From Coix lacryma-jobi var. lacryma-jobi (Eukaryota > Streptophyta > Magnoliopsida > Poales > Poaceae), in assembly GCA_009763385.1 (NCBI GenBank), contig CM019823.1, forward strand, positions 32,130,411-32,194,410: a DNA stretch of 64,000 nucleotides, written 5' to 3'. Under the pieces are notes generated by a model that was given only the letters and a program-made list of their open reading frames with translations, did no database searches and had not been told where the DNA came from. The first letter of the stretch is position 1; each line of letters begins with the position of its first letter. Shown here piece after piece: positions 44,851 through 55,263 of the stretch. A program made the position numbers and the translations under genes.

Positions 44851-46387
44851 AAAGTATAATAGGAACAACGTGTATATTACATTTTATACCTTAGATTTTT
44901 ATTACTTGTAGTTTTGTGTGTGCAAACGGTATAATAAATAAGGAAAATAGAGATTAAAAAATAAGGCAAAAGACCATCAGATCTTCAGATATCTTGTTCA
45001 TAGTGGTGTCCGTCAGCTTATTTTAAGATAATCACCAGACTACAATAAAAAGAGAGAGCGAGTGTTATACATAGGGACTATATATTTAGTTCATCTAAAG
45101 CAAAAATAAAGATTTGTTGATTTGTTATTAGGTAGGGCCCTATTTTCAATGTAAAAATAATATATGGTGCCTACAAATATGACGCGAGTAATGTTGAGAC
45201 AAATTTATTTACTTTACCATAGAAAATGTATGTGTCTTGTAAAATATGAGCATTATGAATTCGGTTAGCTATAAGCAAAGCTTGGCAACTATTTATTTAC
45301 TTGTAACTTGTATATAAAATATAGCCAACAGTTATATGCACTGATAGTTTTAGGATACAAATCAAAAAAGAATGTCAGAAATAGCTATGGTTTTTAGAGA
45401 AAGAAGCAAATAAAAATACACTGATACTGTAGAATAAAAAATGGGTGCTAGTTTTAGCTATAGATCTTAGAGAAAGAAGCAAATAAAAATACACTGATAA
45501 TAAAGAAGGTCCATGTAATATATTACCTTGTTACCAAGTCACAACCACCTTATTGTATTACTTTAAAAAAGGGATATGAAGTACTACTATGGTAACCTCT
45601 ACGTGAAAAATAATTTAGTTACCTAACACTTCGGCAGTCCCAAATAACATATCATGTCTCCACGGGTGACAATCCATATTACAGAGCTAAATTTGAAGAA
45701 CATGTAAAAGCCTGACACCTGCTCAAGCAATGAAAATAACATCAGATCTGAAATTATAACTATATACATGATAATTTGACAGGATACAATACAAAGAATT
45801 CTGTTGTTTCTGCTTTTATTAAAGATGGTCTGTAGTACCAGACAGGCAAACAAAGAAAAGGTTAACATGTAAACAAATCTGAAAGTCAGTTATGTACTTC
45901 TCATTGATGGCACGAATACAAGAAAATCTATACTGAAAGGCTAAAGGCCATGTGTGCAAAGATCATTTTATCATTATATGCTAAACAATTTTTCCAGTAT
46001 ATGACAACAAAACCTAGTGGTTACAGGTCATATTGAAGTTTGGCTCAATAATCACTGCATTGGGTAGAGAGAAATATAGCAGTTGGACCATACAGCTTTG
46101 CTTTTCAAACATGACAATGTTTTTTGGACAATATATATTAGTGCTTTCTAAGCAACATGATTGTGTTTTTTGAAACATGTAGGGAAAGGAAGTAGCACCG
46201 ATTTTAAAAAAGAACACTATGATAGGGAAAGAAAATAGTAGCACATATGCTAATATCTTTGTTTTGTTAACATCGGTATACAACTGCTACCTATAGATGG
46301 TGGTGTTTAACCAGCTGACATAACTGTTGGTTTGGAAGCTACAAATACTGAGCACTGGAAATAAATTTGTAGTCCAGGTATGCAAAC
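44851..46387. other. AT-rich stretch, probably Helitron interior
   Basis: There is no convincing coding frame. A ~35-bp sequence (AGAGAAAGAAGCAAATAAAAATACACTGATA) appears twice, near 45,398 and 45,471. Confidence 0.4.
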
Positions 46388-47053
46388 ATGTTCCTTTTAT
46401 TGCCATATGACGTGAAACATTCAGAATTCAAAGTATGGGTATAGTAGGAATGGGCGAGGCACCAACCCGAAGACCAAAATCCTGCAAAATCACCGGCCTT
46501 ATTGAACTTTTAATAATAGCATGGTCACCAGGTAATGAAAGCAGTAGGAGTGTATGTTTGATTAAAGATTTGGCAACAGATATTTCAGCAACCTTTATGG
46601 CCAGCTTCTCTGCAGGGAGAGTGTAAATCAATTATATATTAGTAAGGGATGGAAGAAATGGAGACCCTATCTATTGTCCAAGTGGCCTTCAGGTATATTA
46701 TACAACCTATGTTCACCCTGTATCTATCTCTTTTTGGTTGACTGACTGCAGAGTTTGTTCTGTGCTTCCAAAAAGCACACTGCAAACATTACCAATCAGA
46801 AATTATAAACGTAGAGATGCAAAACTTTTTAGTGATTCATTCCATCAGGTGGAATGCATTAAATTCTAGTCAATCATATTTACCTTAAACAATACATGGA
46901 GGAAGATAGAAGAGTTGTTTGATGCTAGTCAGAAGCCGCCTACAATCCCTGAAAATATTCGTCCAGCATGTTAGCAAAACAAAAGGTGCTAATCAAATCC
47001 CATTGGGGTAATGACTAATTAAGAACATGCTATGTAGTGACAACATTAATCAT
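46388..47053. repeat. Direct duplication, copy 1
   Basis: About 665 bp repeated at 47,111-47,778 with roughly 95% identity by eye. A minus-strand frame (46,631-46,428; AEKLAIKVAEISVAKS, SIRPVILQDFGLRVGASP) is compositionally protein-like and could be an exon fragment of a host gene. I do not recognise the family. Confidence 0.8.
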
Positions 47054-47110
47054 TTGCAGCACTCAGAGGCCTCAAACCAGATTGCTCAATGTGGCTAAAA
47101 GAATTTCAGT
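47054..47110. other. 57-bp spacer between duplicates
   Basis: Unique sequence between the two copies, with no recognisable function. Confidence 0.5.
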
Positions 47111-47778
47111 ATGTTCCTTTTATTGCCATATGACGTGAAACATTCAGAATTCAAAGTATGGGTATAGTAGGAATGGGCGAGGTACCAACCCGAAGACCAA
47201 AATCCCGCAAAATCACCGGCCTTATTGAACTTTCAATAATAGCATGGTCACCAGGTAATGAAAGCAGTAGGAGTGTATGTTTGAATTTAAAGATTTGGCA
47301 CCGGAGATTTCAGCAACCAGTATGGCCAGCTTCTCTGTAGGGAGAGTGTAAATGAATTATATATTAGTAAGGGATGGAAGAAATGGAGACCCTATCTATT
47401 GTCCAAGTGGCCTTCAGGTATATTATACAACCTATGTTCACCCTGTGTCTATCTCTTTTTGGTTGACTGACTGCAGAGTTTGTTCTGTGCTTCCAAAAAG
47501 CACACTGCAAACATGACCAATCCGAAATTATAAACGTAGAGATGCAAAACTTGTTAGTGATTCATTCCATCAGGTGGAATGCATTAAATTCCAGTCAATC
47601 ATATTTACCTTAAACAATACATGGAGGAAGATACAAGAGTTGTTTGATGCTAGTTAGAAGCCGCCTACAATCCTTGAAAATATTTCCTCCAGCATGTTAG
47701 CAAAACAAAAGGTGCTAATCAAATCCCATTGGGGTAATGACTAATTAAGAACATGCTGTGTAGTGACAACATTAATCA
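47111..47778. repeat. Direct duplication, copy 2
   Basis: Partner of 46,388-47,053. Its right edge carries a further ~25-bp tandem duplication (ATGCTGTGTAGTGACAAC at about 47,754 and 47,779). The minus-strand frame of copy 1 is broken here by two extra bases near 47,285. Confidence 0.8.
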
Positions 47779-48484
47779 TGCTGTGTAGTGACAACTTTAA
47801 TCATCGTCTGAAAATATCTCGCCTCGTGGGTAATTTGACAATTGACTATATGTAAGCATGGTTGCAACATCTACAATTTTACATATATCCTCTTGTCTAA
47901 TGACATGTTTCTGTTGGCACTGAAGTTGCTGAGTTCAGTTCTTATCAGCTAGCCTGCATAAAGTAAAGTAAACAGATCAGGCCATAGTGCAGGGACAACA
48001 TAGGACTGTGTAGGCTATCCATGCAAACTGAAAATCGAAGAAGGAAACGGATGGGAAAACTGGGAAATCAAATGTTTTCTTTTTTTCGTGTAGTTTTTGC
48101 AACACAAAACTTGCATTATATGTCGTGATTTGGGTACCCCTTTTCATGGCCAATGAACAATGTACCAGGAAAAGAGAAACTATATGGAAGCAGGTATATG
48201 TTCAACACAATATATAAGAGTGAGGCGCATAATATGGAAAGCTCAAAGCGAGTCCAAAATCTGGTCTAGCAAAGGGCAGATTCGTTTGGGCGACCCATTT
48301 GGAAATCATTTTTGGTGGCACAAACGATAACCAAAACAGGAACAAAGAATAACATTAGCCATTTTTTCAAATAGAGTGGAATCAAGTCAAGTGACGTAAA
48401 AGGCAACGATACAAAGCGACTGTGGCCATCTAATTAGGCAAAGCCAGCAGACCCTAGGGAACCAGTCTAGCAGATACCTGGTAT
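47779..48484. other. Spacer before CACTA-2, no recognised feature
   Basis: No coding frame over 60 codons with any recognisable motif. It may still be Helitron interior. Confidence 0.4.
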
Positions 48485-48880
48485 CACTACCGGAGACGGG
48501 CTCTTTGCCGAGCGTCCGGTTCTTTGCCGAGAGCTAAAACACGGGCACTCGGCAAAGAGCTCTTTGCCGAGAGCCAGCTCTCGGCACCACAAGAAACTCG
48601 GCGACGATACCTATGCCGAGGGCCTGACTCTTGGCGAAGTCCGGCTCTCGGCAAAGAGAACCTATGCCGAGAGCCGAACCCTCGGCGTAGAATACCCCTC
48701 GGCCAACATAACCCTCGCGAACGGCTCCCCCTGCGCCGTTACCTTTGCCGAGAGCCCTCCGTTAGGCTCTCGGCAAAGGCTTGGGTTTTTTTTGGTAAAC
48801 TCTATGCCGAGAGCCCTAGCCCTAGCTCTCGGCATAGCTGCTCTTTGCCGAGGCTTTAGGAAGCTCTCGGCAAAGAATAT
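48485..48880. repeat. CACTA-2 left TIR and subterminal repeats
   Basis: TIR plus about 15 copies of TTTGCCGAGAGCC/GGCTCTCGGCAAAG in both orientations. The core differs from CACTA-1 by GAGAG in place of GAGTG. Confidence 0.88.
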
Positions 48881-48905
48881 ATATATTTTTTTTGTTTTTT
48901 TACTC

Positions 48906-49778
48906 TCAATTTTTTCTGTGGCCTAGCTACAGTACTACAAGCCAAGATTTTAAATTTGGTGTGTTTTCCATACATCTTGCTATATTTCGCGCATTTTCTT
49001 TAATTTGTTGATTTTTTCCGCGGGACGCACGTTTGAACTGCAGGTGCATGAAATAATGAAACTCAGCAATCCAAAAAATGGTATTAATTCTTCAGAGGGT
49101 ATTTCAACACCGTATCCAGGGACAGGCACGGAGACTCGACCGTCTCGTGCACGAGAAACGGTGACCAAGTTGCGTGAGATTGGATTTAAAATTATTAAAA
49201 ATACAAACAAAGTCAGAAAATCATGAAAATAGACAGGTGACCTTGGCATCACATGTAGAGGCTATGAAAAAAATTTAGGAATGCTTGGAGCAAGTGGTGC
49301 CACAAGATGGTTGAAACCCTGAGCTATCCACATATGCTCACATGCAATGATATGCGGAGATCTCAGGGTTTGGACCATCTTGCGTCATCACTTGCTCCAA
49401 GCATTCCTAAATTTTTTTCATAGCCTCTACATGCGATGTCAAGGTCACCCGTCCATTTTCATGATTTTCTGACTTTGTTTGTATTTTTAATAATTTTAAA
49501 TCCAATCTCACGCAACTTGGTCGCCGTTTCTTGTGCACGAGACGGTCGAGTCTCCACGCCTGTCCCTGGTTACGGTGTCGAAATACCCTCTGAAGAATTA
49601 ATACCATTTTTCGGATCGCTGAGTTTCATTATTTCATGCACCTGCAGTTCAAACGTGCGTCCCGCGGAAAAATCAACAAATTAAAGAAAATGCACGAAAT
49701 ATAGCAAGATGTATGGAAAACACACCAAATTTAAAATCTTGGCTTGTAGTACTGTAGCTAGGCCACAGAAAAATTTGG
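48906..49778. repeat. 0.87-kb palindrome in CACTA-2
   Basis: Arms of ~425 bp (about 48,906-49,330 and 49,354-49,778) around a short spacer; visible mismatches are few but more than in CACTA-1. It shares recognisable sequence with the CACTA-1 palindrome (GGGACGCACGTTTGAACTGCAGG here, GAAAGACGCAAGTTTGAACTGCGGG there) and has the same position relative to TIR and transposase. Confidence 0.9.
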
Positions 49779-49808
49779 GAGCAAAAAAACAAAAAAATAT
49801 ATATATTC

Positions 49809-49985
49809 TTTGCCGAGAGCTTCCTAAAGCCCTCGGCAAAGAGCCCCTGTGCCGAGAGCCAGGGCCAGGGCTCTCGGCATAGAGTTTACCAAAAAAAAAA
49901 CAAGCCTTTGCCGAGAGCCTAACAGAGGGCTCTCGGCAAAGGTTCGGTCTTTGCCGAGAGCCCCCGGTCCGGCTCTCGGCAAAGA
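49809..49985. repeat. Second block of subterminal-type repeats in CACTA-2
   Basis: About eight copies of TTTGCCGAGAGCC/GGCTCTCGGCAAAG between the palindrome and the transposase leader. Confidence 0.85.
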
Positions 49986-49989
49986 GTGC

Positions 49990-50800
49990 GAAAACATAAA
50001 AAAAAATAAGCGCCAGCCACCCCCACCAGCCAACACACGCTCACGCATCAGAACCCGCATCCGCACCCGCCTCGCCACCGCCGGCCTGCCTCCGTCGCCG
50101 AGCTCGCCGCGCCGCCGCAGGCCGCCTCCCCGCCAGCGCGCCTCCCGGACCGCGCCTCTCCCCGCCGCCCCGCCCCACCGACGCCCTCCTCGCTCCCCGC
50201 CCGCGCCCTCCCCGACAGCGCCCCTCCTGGGTCGCGCCTCCCCGCCGGCACGCCTCCCTGCCGGCCGCGCCTCCCCGCCCACGCCACCTCCCCGCCAGCG
50301 CGCCTCCCCGACGGCGCCCCTCCCGGGCCGCGCCTCCCCTCCGGCGCACCTCCCTGCCGGCCGCGCCTCCCCGCCAGCGCCACCTCCCCGCCAGCGCGCC
50401 TCCCCGCCGGCGCCCCTCCCGGGCCGCGCCTCCCCGCCCGCGCCCTCCTCGCCGAGCTCGCCGCGCCGCCGCTGCAGGCCGCCGGCCGCCCCCCCGCTGC
50501 CGGCACCCCACACCACCGGCGACCCGTTGGTGCCCCGCCTCCCGCGCCCTCGGCCTAGGTGGGGAGGAGGATGAGGAGAAGCTGAGGGGTAGAGAAGGAG
50601 AAGTGAAGTAGAGGGGGAGGAGAGCAGGAGGAGGAGAAGGAGAAGTAGAGGGGGAGGAGGAGAAGAGGAGAAGCAGAGGAGGAGGAGGAGAAGAAGGAGA
50701 AGAAGGTGGAGGAGAAGGAGAGGAGGCCATCGTTGTCACCTCCTCGCCCTCGAGTTCGTCCGCTCCTTCGTCGTCGATCGCCCCGCGTAGTAAGTAGTAG
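49990..50800 (+). other. CACTA-2 transposase leader: GC-rich CCTCCCCGCC array then GA-rich tract
   Basis: A strongly GC-rich tandem array of CGCGCCTCCCCGCCGGC type (50,090-50,530) is followed by GGAGGAGAAG repeats (50,560-50,730). Same order as in CACTA-1. Long Ala/Arg/Gly/Pro-rich frames here on both strands are composition artefacts. Confidence 0.55.
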
Positions 50801-51159
50801 TTGTTAGTAGTCGTGGTATGCATGTCAATGTATGTGGATGTCGGCCATCGTGTCGTATATATGTGGATGTCGGCCATCGTGCCGTTGTTTCTTGCAGGTT
50901 TCGAAACCTCACCGTGCAGGGGAGGTTCTGCCGGAATTTCTAATTGATACTATCTTTTTTGTCTTTTCTGTAGGAGGAGGACCTGTCGGGGCCAAGCCGG
51001 AGATCCTTGGCGACCTCGATCGTCTTCACCGCTTCGCCTCGCCACTGCACCGACTCGCCACTGCGCCGCTAGCCTGACTCCACTGACACCCTAGGTATAA
51101 ATAACGTCTCCTCCCAGAAAAGGGTCGTAGGTCATTGAACCCAGTTAGGCGTCTCCTGT

Positions 51160-51221
51160 CCGAAAGAGATACGGCTTGAGGTATGCAGGTCTCTGCATAT
51201 CGATAACCGTATCTGTTTCGG
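51160..51221 (+). ncRNA. Hairpin 1 upstream of the CACTA-2 transposase start
   Basis: Arms CCGAAAGAGATACGGCTTGA and the reverse complement of AACCGTATCTGTTTCGG pair, with CTGCAT/ATGCAG closing near the loop. Equivalent to 34,561-34,624 in CACTA-1. Confidence 0.5.
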
Positions 51222-51243
51222 ATTGTCCACGTTACTTGGACAG

Positions 51244-51444
51244 CCCGCAGATGCGTCAATGAGGCTAGTTCACATGGTCTGGCCCGATTCGAGATGGAGT
51301 TTCTGCATCACCTCCCTGTTATTCTCTGGATACACACTCTCCCTACAGGGACGTGTATCTTGAGAACATCGGGGAGGTGCTGCCGAAATTCTGTCTCGGC
51401 TCGGGGCAGACAATGGGAACTGTCCTCATGTACGCATCCGCGGG
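51244..51444 (+). ncRNA. Hairpin 2 upstream of the CACTA-2 transposase start
   Basis: A ~201-bp imperfect inverted repeat; outer arms CCCGCAGATGCG and CGCATCCGCGGG, inner arms GGATACAC and GTGTATC. It ends ~90 nt before the ATG at 51,536. Homologous to 34,646-34,844, with paired changes that keep the stem. Confidence 0.55.
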
Positions 51445-51535
51445 TGGGATTAGGACCTATCCTCACCTATTAGATGATAGTAGGATGGAAGTACTCAGAG
51501 GTAGATATGTAAGTACTCGGATGGATGAGAGTAGG

Positions 51536-54500
51536 ATGGATGACCGTCAGCAGATGTACTCGGGCCGTAGAAGCAGAAGTGATTTCACCGATGAATGGTT
51601 GCGCAAGACAGATGCTTTTTTGAACAATGCATTTGGCGTGGCTCGGCGAGGAGAGATCAAAGTGTTGTGCCCATGCAGCAGATGTGGGAACCGGAGAAGG
51701 CAAGACGAGAAGAAAATGGCTAAACATCTTGTGAACAATGGATTCACGCCGGACTACACCCGGTGGATCTACCATGGTGAAGCACATCGTTTGAGAGCGG
51801 AGGCAGTGCGACCATATCTGGAGGACTTTGATGCTGATGCGGGGGGTAGCAGACATGTTAGATGACTTCCAAGAAGCACAGTACGCTGAAGGACGTACAG
51901 AGGAGGAGATGGAGAAGACCGCAAAGGCGTTTTACGAGATGATGTCTTCGGCACAGAAACCACTTCACGATCGGACAACGGTTTCTCAACTAGATGCCAT
52001 TGGCCGTGTGATGGGGTTCAAGTCCCAGTTCAACCTGAGTCGAGATGCGTTCGATGGTATGTTGGCCCTATTTGGTAGCATGCTTCCGGACGGCCACATA
52101 TTGCCAAAGAGCCTGTACGAGTCACAGAAACTGCTTCGTGCACTGAAGATACCGTATGAGCAGATACATGCTTGTCCAAATGGGTGCGTCCTCTTCAGGA
52201 AAGATCTCACGGATGCAGGTTACTGTCCGAAGTGTAAAGTGTCGAGATACATGGAGGTAGACGATGGTGAAGGCCCGAAGAGGCAGCTTTCTATCCCCAT
52301 GAAAGTCCTGCGTTACCTGCCGTTCACACCGAGGATCCAACGTCTCTACATGACTGAGGAATCCGCGAAACAGATGACATGGCACAAACAGGGTACCCGA
52401 TACAATCCTGAGAAGTTGGTACATCCCGCCGATGGTGAAGCATGGGCCCACTTCGATCGCATCCATCATGACAAAGCTAGAGAGGCTCGTAATGTTCGTG
52501 TTGCATTTGCAACGGACAGTTTCAATCCCTATGGACTCATGGCTGTCCCGTACACCTGTTGGCCCGTCTTCGTTATCCCCCTCAATCTCCCCCCCCGACG
52601 TCCTATTTCAACGTCATACTGTCTTCTTGTCGTTGATAATTCCTGGACACTCGGGGAATAACATGGGTGTGTACATGGAGCCTCTGATTCATGAATTGGA
52701 AACTGCTTGGAATGAAGGGGTATTGACATACGACCGAGCTTCAAGGTCTAACTTCACAATGCACATCTGGTACCAGTACTCACTGCATGACTACCTGGCA
52801 TATGGGATATTCTGTGCCTGGTGTGTCCATGGCAAGTTCTCATGCCCGGTTTGTAAGACAGCTACGAGATTTATCTGGTTGAAGAAGGGTGGCAAGTATT
52901 CGGCGTTCGACCAACATCGACAATTCCTGCCTCTTGACCATCCTTTCAGACAGGACACCAAGAACTTTACCAAAGGTGTCGTGGTGAGAGATCCTCCACC
53001 TCGGATGCTGACCGGTGCCGAGGTTCATGCTCAGATAGATGCTCTCCAGTTCAACGAAACAGACAGTCGTTTTGCGGGGTATGGTCAGGAGCATATGTGG
53101 ACTCATAAGTCAGGCTTGGAAAGACTCCCTTATTATGACGATCTTCTTCTGCCACATTACATTGATGTAGTGCACACTGAAAAGAACATCGCTGAGTCGC
53201 TTTGGGGAACACTCATGGACACTGAAAAAGTCCAAGGACAACCCTAAGGCTAGACTAGACCTGGCACTGTTGTGCGATAGACCAAAGCAAGAGATGCTTC
53301 CTCCTCAGCCCGGCAGGAGATGGACACGGCCCAAGGTCGATTTCGTCTTGGGCAGGCCACAAAGGAAAGAAATACTTCAGTGGATCCAGACATTGACATT
53401 CCCTGATGGATATGCAGCGAATCTAACGAGAGGAGTCAACTTATCTACTCTGCGAGTCCTAGAGATGAAGAGTCATGACTTCCACGTATGGATCGAGCGG
53501 CTTCTTCCGGCGATGGTTCGAGGCTATGTTCCTGAGCCTATGTGGGTTGTCCTGGCAGAGTTGAGCTATTTCTTCCACCAGCTATGTGCCAAGGAGATAT
53601 CTCGGTCCGTCATTGATGACTTGGAGAAAGCTGCACATGTGTTGCTCTGTAAGCTGGAGAAAATCTTTCCACCAGGCTTCTTCACTCCGATGCTTCATTT
53701 GATCGTACACCTCCCAAATGAGGTTCGAATGGGAGGGCCTATGCAATGGCATTGGTGCTTTCCAGTTGAGAGAAATATGAAGACTCTTCGCAAGAAATGT
53801 AGAAACAAAGCCAAAATTGAGGCTTCCATTGCAGAGGCATTCATTCTGGAGGAGGTGTCCAACTTCACTGAAGAATACTACTCTGAGAACCTTCCTAGCG
53901 TGCATAATCCACCCCCTCGTTACAATGCTGGAGAAAATGAATGGAGTCTTAGCCTTTTTCGAGGCCAACTCGGCACGGCAAGTGGATCCACAGTTAAGCA
54001 GTTGAACTATGAAGAGTGGCGAAAGATCATGCTATATGTGCTTACCAACCTTGATGAGCTGGACCCGTACATGGGGTAAGTTGTTATCTATCTTCATCCA
54101 ATTCGTCGTCACTTCCCAACACCATTCTTTTTGTTTCGTACAGTGAATTTCTTCATTTGTTCTCGAATGGACCAAGGCCTCTTTCTGATGCGGCAGCTGA
54201 AACCCTAATTGCAAATGGTGCGGGGCAAGGGAGGCCTGATTTCATTTCTTGGTTCCGACAGAAGGTACCATCCTACCAAGGTCGTACTTAGTCTGACGTT
54301 CCAACTTGCTCTTACGTTCTGACCGTATAACGATATATCTTGCTTCACCTTGCAGGCTCAAACCGATGCGTCTATGAGTCAAGAGCTGAGACAGGTTTCA
54401 AAAGGCTTTGACCGTAGGGTCAAGTCATTTAACGGTTACGACGTGAATGGATTTCGCTTCCACACATCAAGCTACGAGCAGAGTCAGCCCAATCGAAAAA

Positions 54501-55142
54501 CCACAAATAGCAGAGTTTGTACTCTAGGCAATGACAACCGTGACTACTATGGAAGAATTGAAGAAATATACGAACTTTCATTTCACGGTGAAAAGCCTTT
54601 GAATCCTGTCATGTTCAAATGCCATTGGTTCGATCCTGGAGTAACGAGGCTGACACCTAATCTTGGCCTAGCCGAAATTCGACAGGATTCTGTCTATCCA
54701 GGCTCCGATGTGTATATTGTGGCTCAACAGGCCACGCAAGGTTTATTACACGCCATACGCGTGCAAAAGCAAAGAGCATCTCTTGGGTTGGTATATTGTG
54801 CACAAGATATCACCACATGCTAAACTACCTCTCCCCAATGATGAAGATTATAACTTCAACACAAACACGTATGACGGTGAGTTCTTTCAAGAATCTGAGT
54901 TGCAAGGGACGTTCACGATAGACTTAACCGAAGCGATGGAAATGGAAGTAGAGAATGATGACGAGGACGCTGGGGATGAGGTGGTAAATGAGAAGGACAT
55001 AGAAATGCTAGAACGATTCCGTTTAGGCCAAGCAAATGAAGACGACGACCTGTCTTCGGATACTGAGGAGTACTTAGACTTGGTTGACAGTGATGAGGAG
55101 ACTCATGCTCCGGCTAATCCGGATGATCCAGATTATTTCTAA
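51536..55142 (+). pseudogene. CACTA-2 TNP2-type transposase, broken only by one-base insertions
   Basis: Likely exons: 51,536-54,075, 54,144-54,264 and 54,356-55,142. Domains as in CACTA-1: VLCPCSRCGNRRRQ; HACPNGCVLFRKDLTD; VAFATDSFNPYGLM; IFCAWCVHGKFSCPVCK; HYIDVVHTEKNIAESL; LAELSYFFHQLCAKEI; HWCFPVERNMKTLRKKCRN; NPVMFKCHWFDPGVTR. Compared with CACTA-1 the frame is lost by an extra G in the run 51,841-51,846, an extra C in the run 52,589-52,596, one extra base at 53,226-53,231 and an extra G near 54,740. No nonsense codon is seen between these points. It is either an old copy with only insertions or an intact gene with consensus errors. It would excise and insert CACTA ends in the nucleus. 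Confidence 0.88.
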
Positions 55143-55263
55143 TACATGTAATATTATGTTATATTTTTAGGATCTATTGTTTTATTTATATTGCATATAT
55201 TTGATTATGTTATTTCTAATACAACATTGTTTGTTCTTTTTAAATGCAGGAGGTCGAGGCAAG

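Noticed and set aside
49824..50877. Frames of 230-278 codons, Ala/Gly/Arg-rich or Pro/Arg-rich
   Set aside because: Translation of the CCTCCCCGCC array; open in several frames on both strands, which is expected for such composition.
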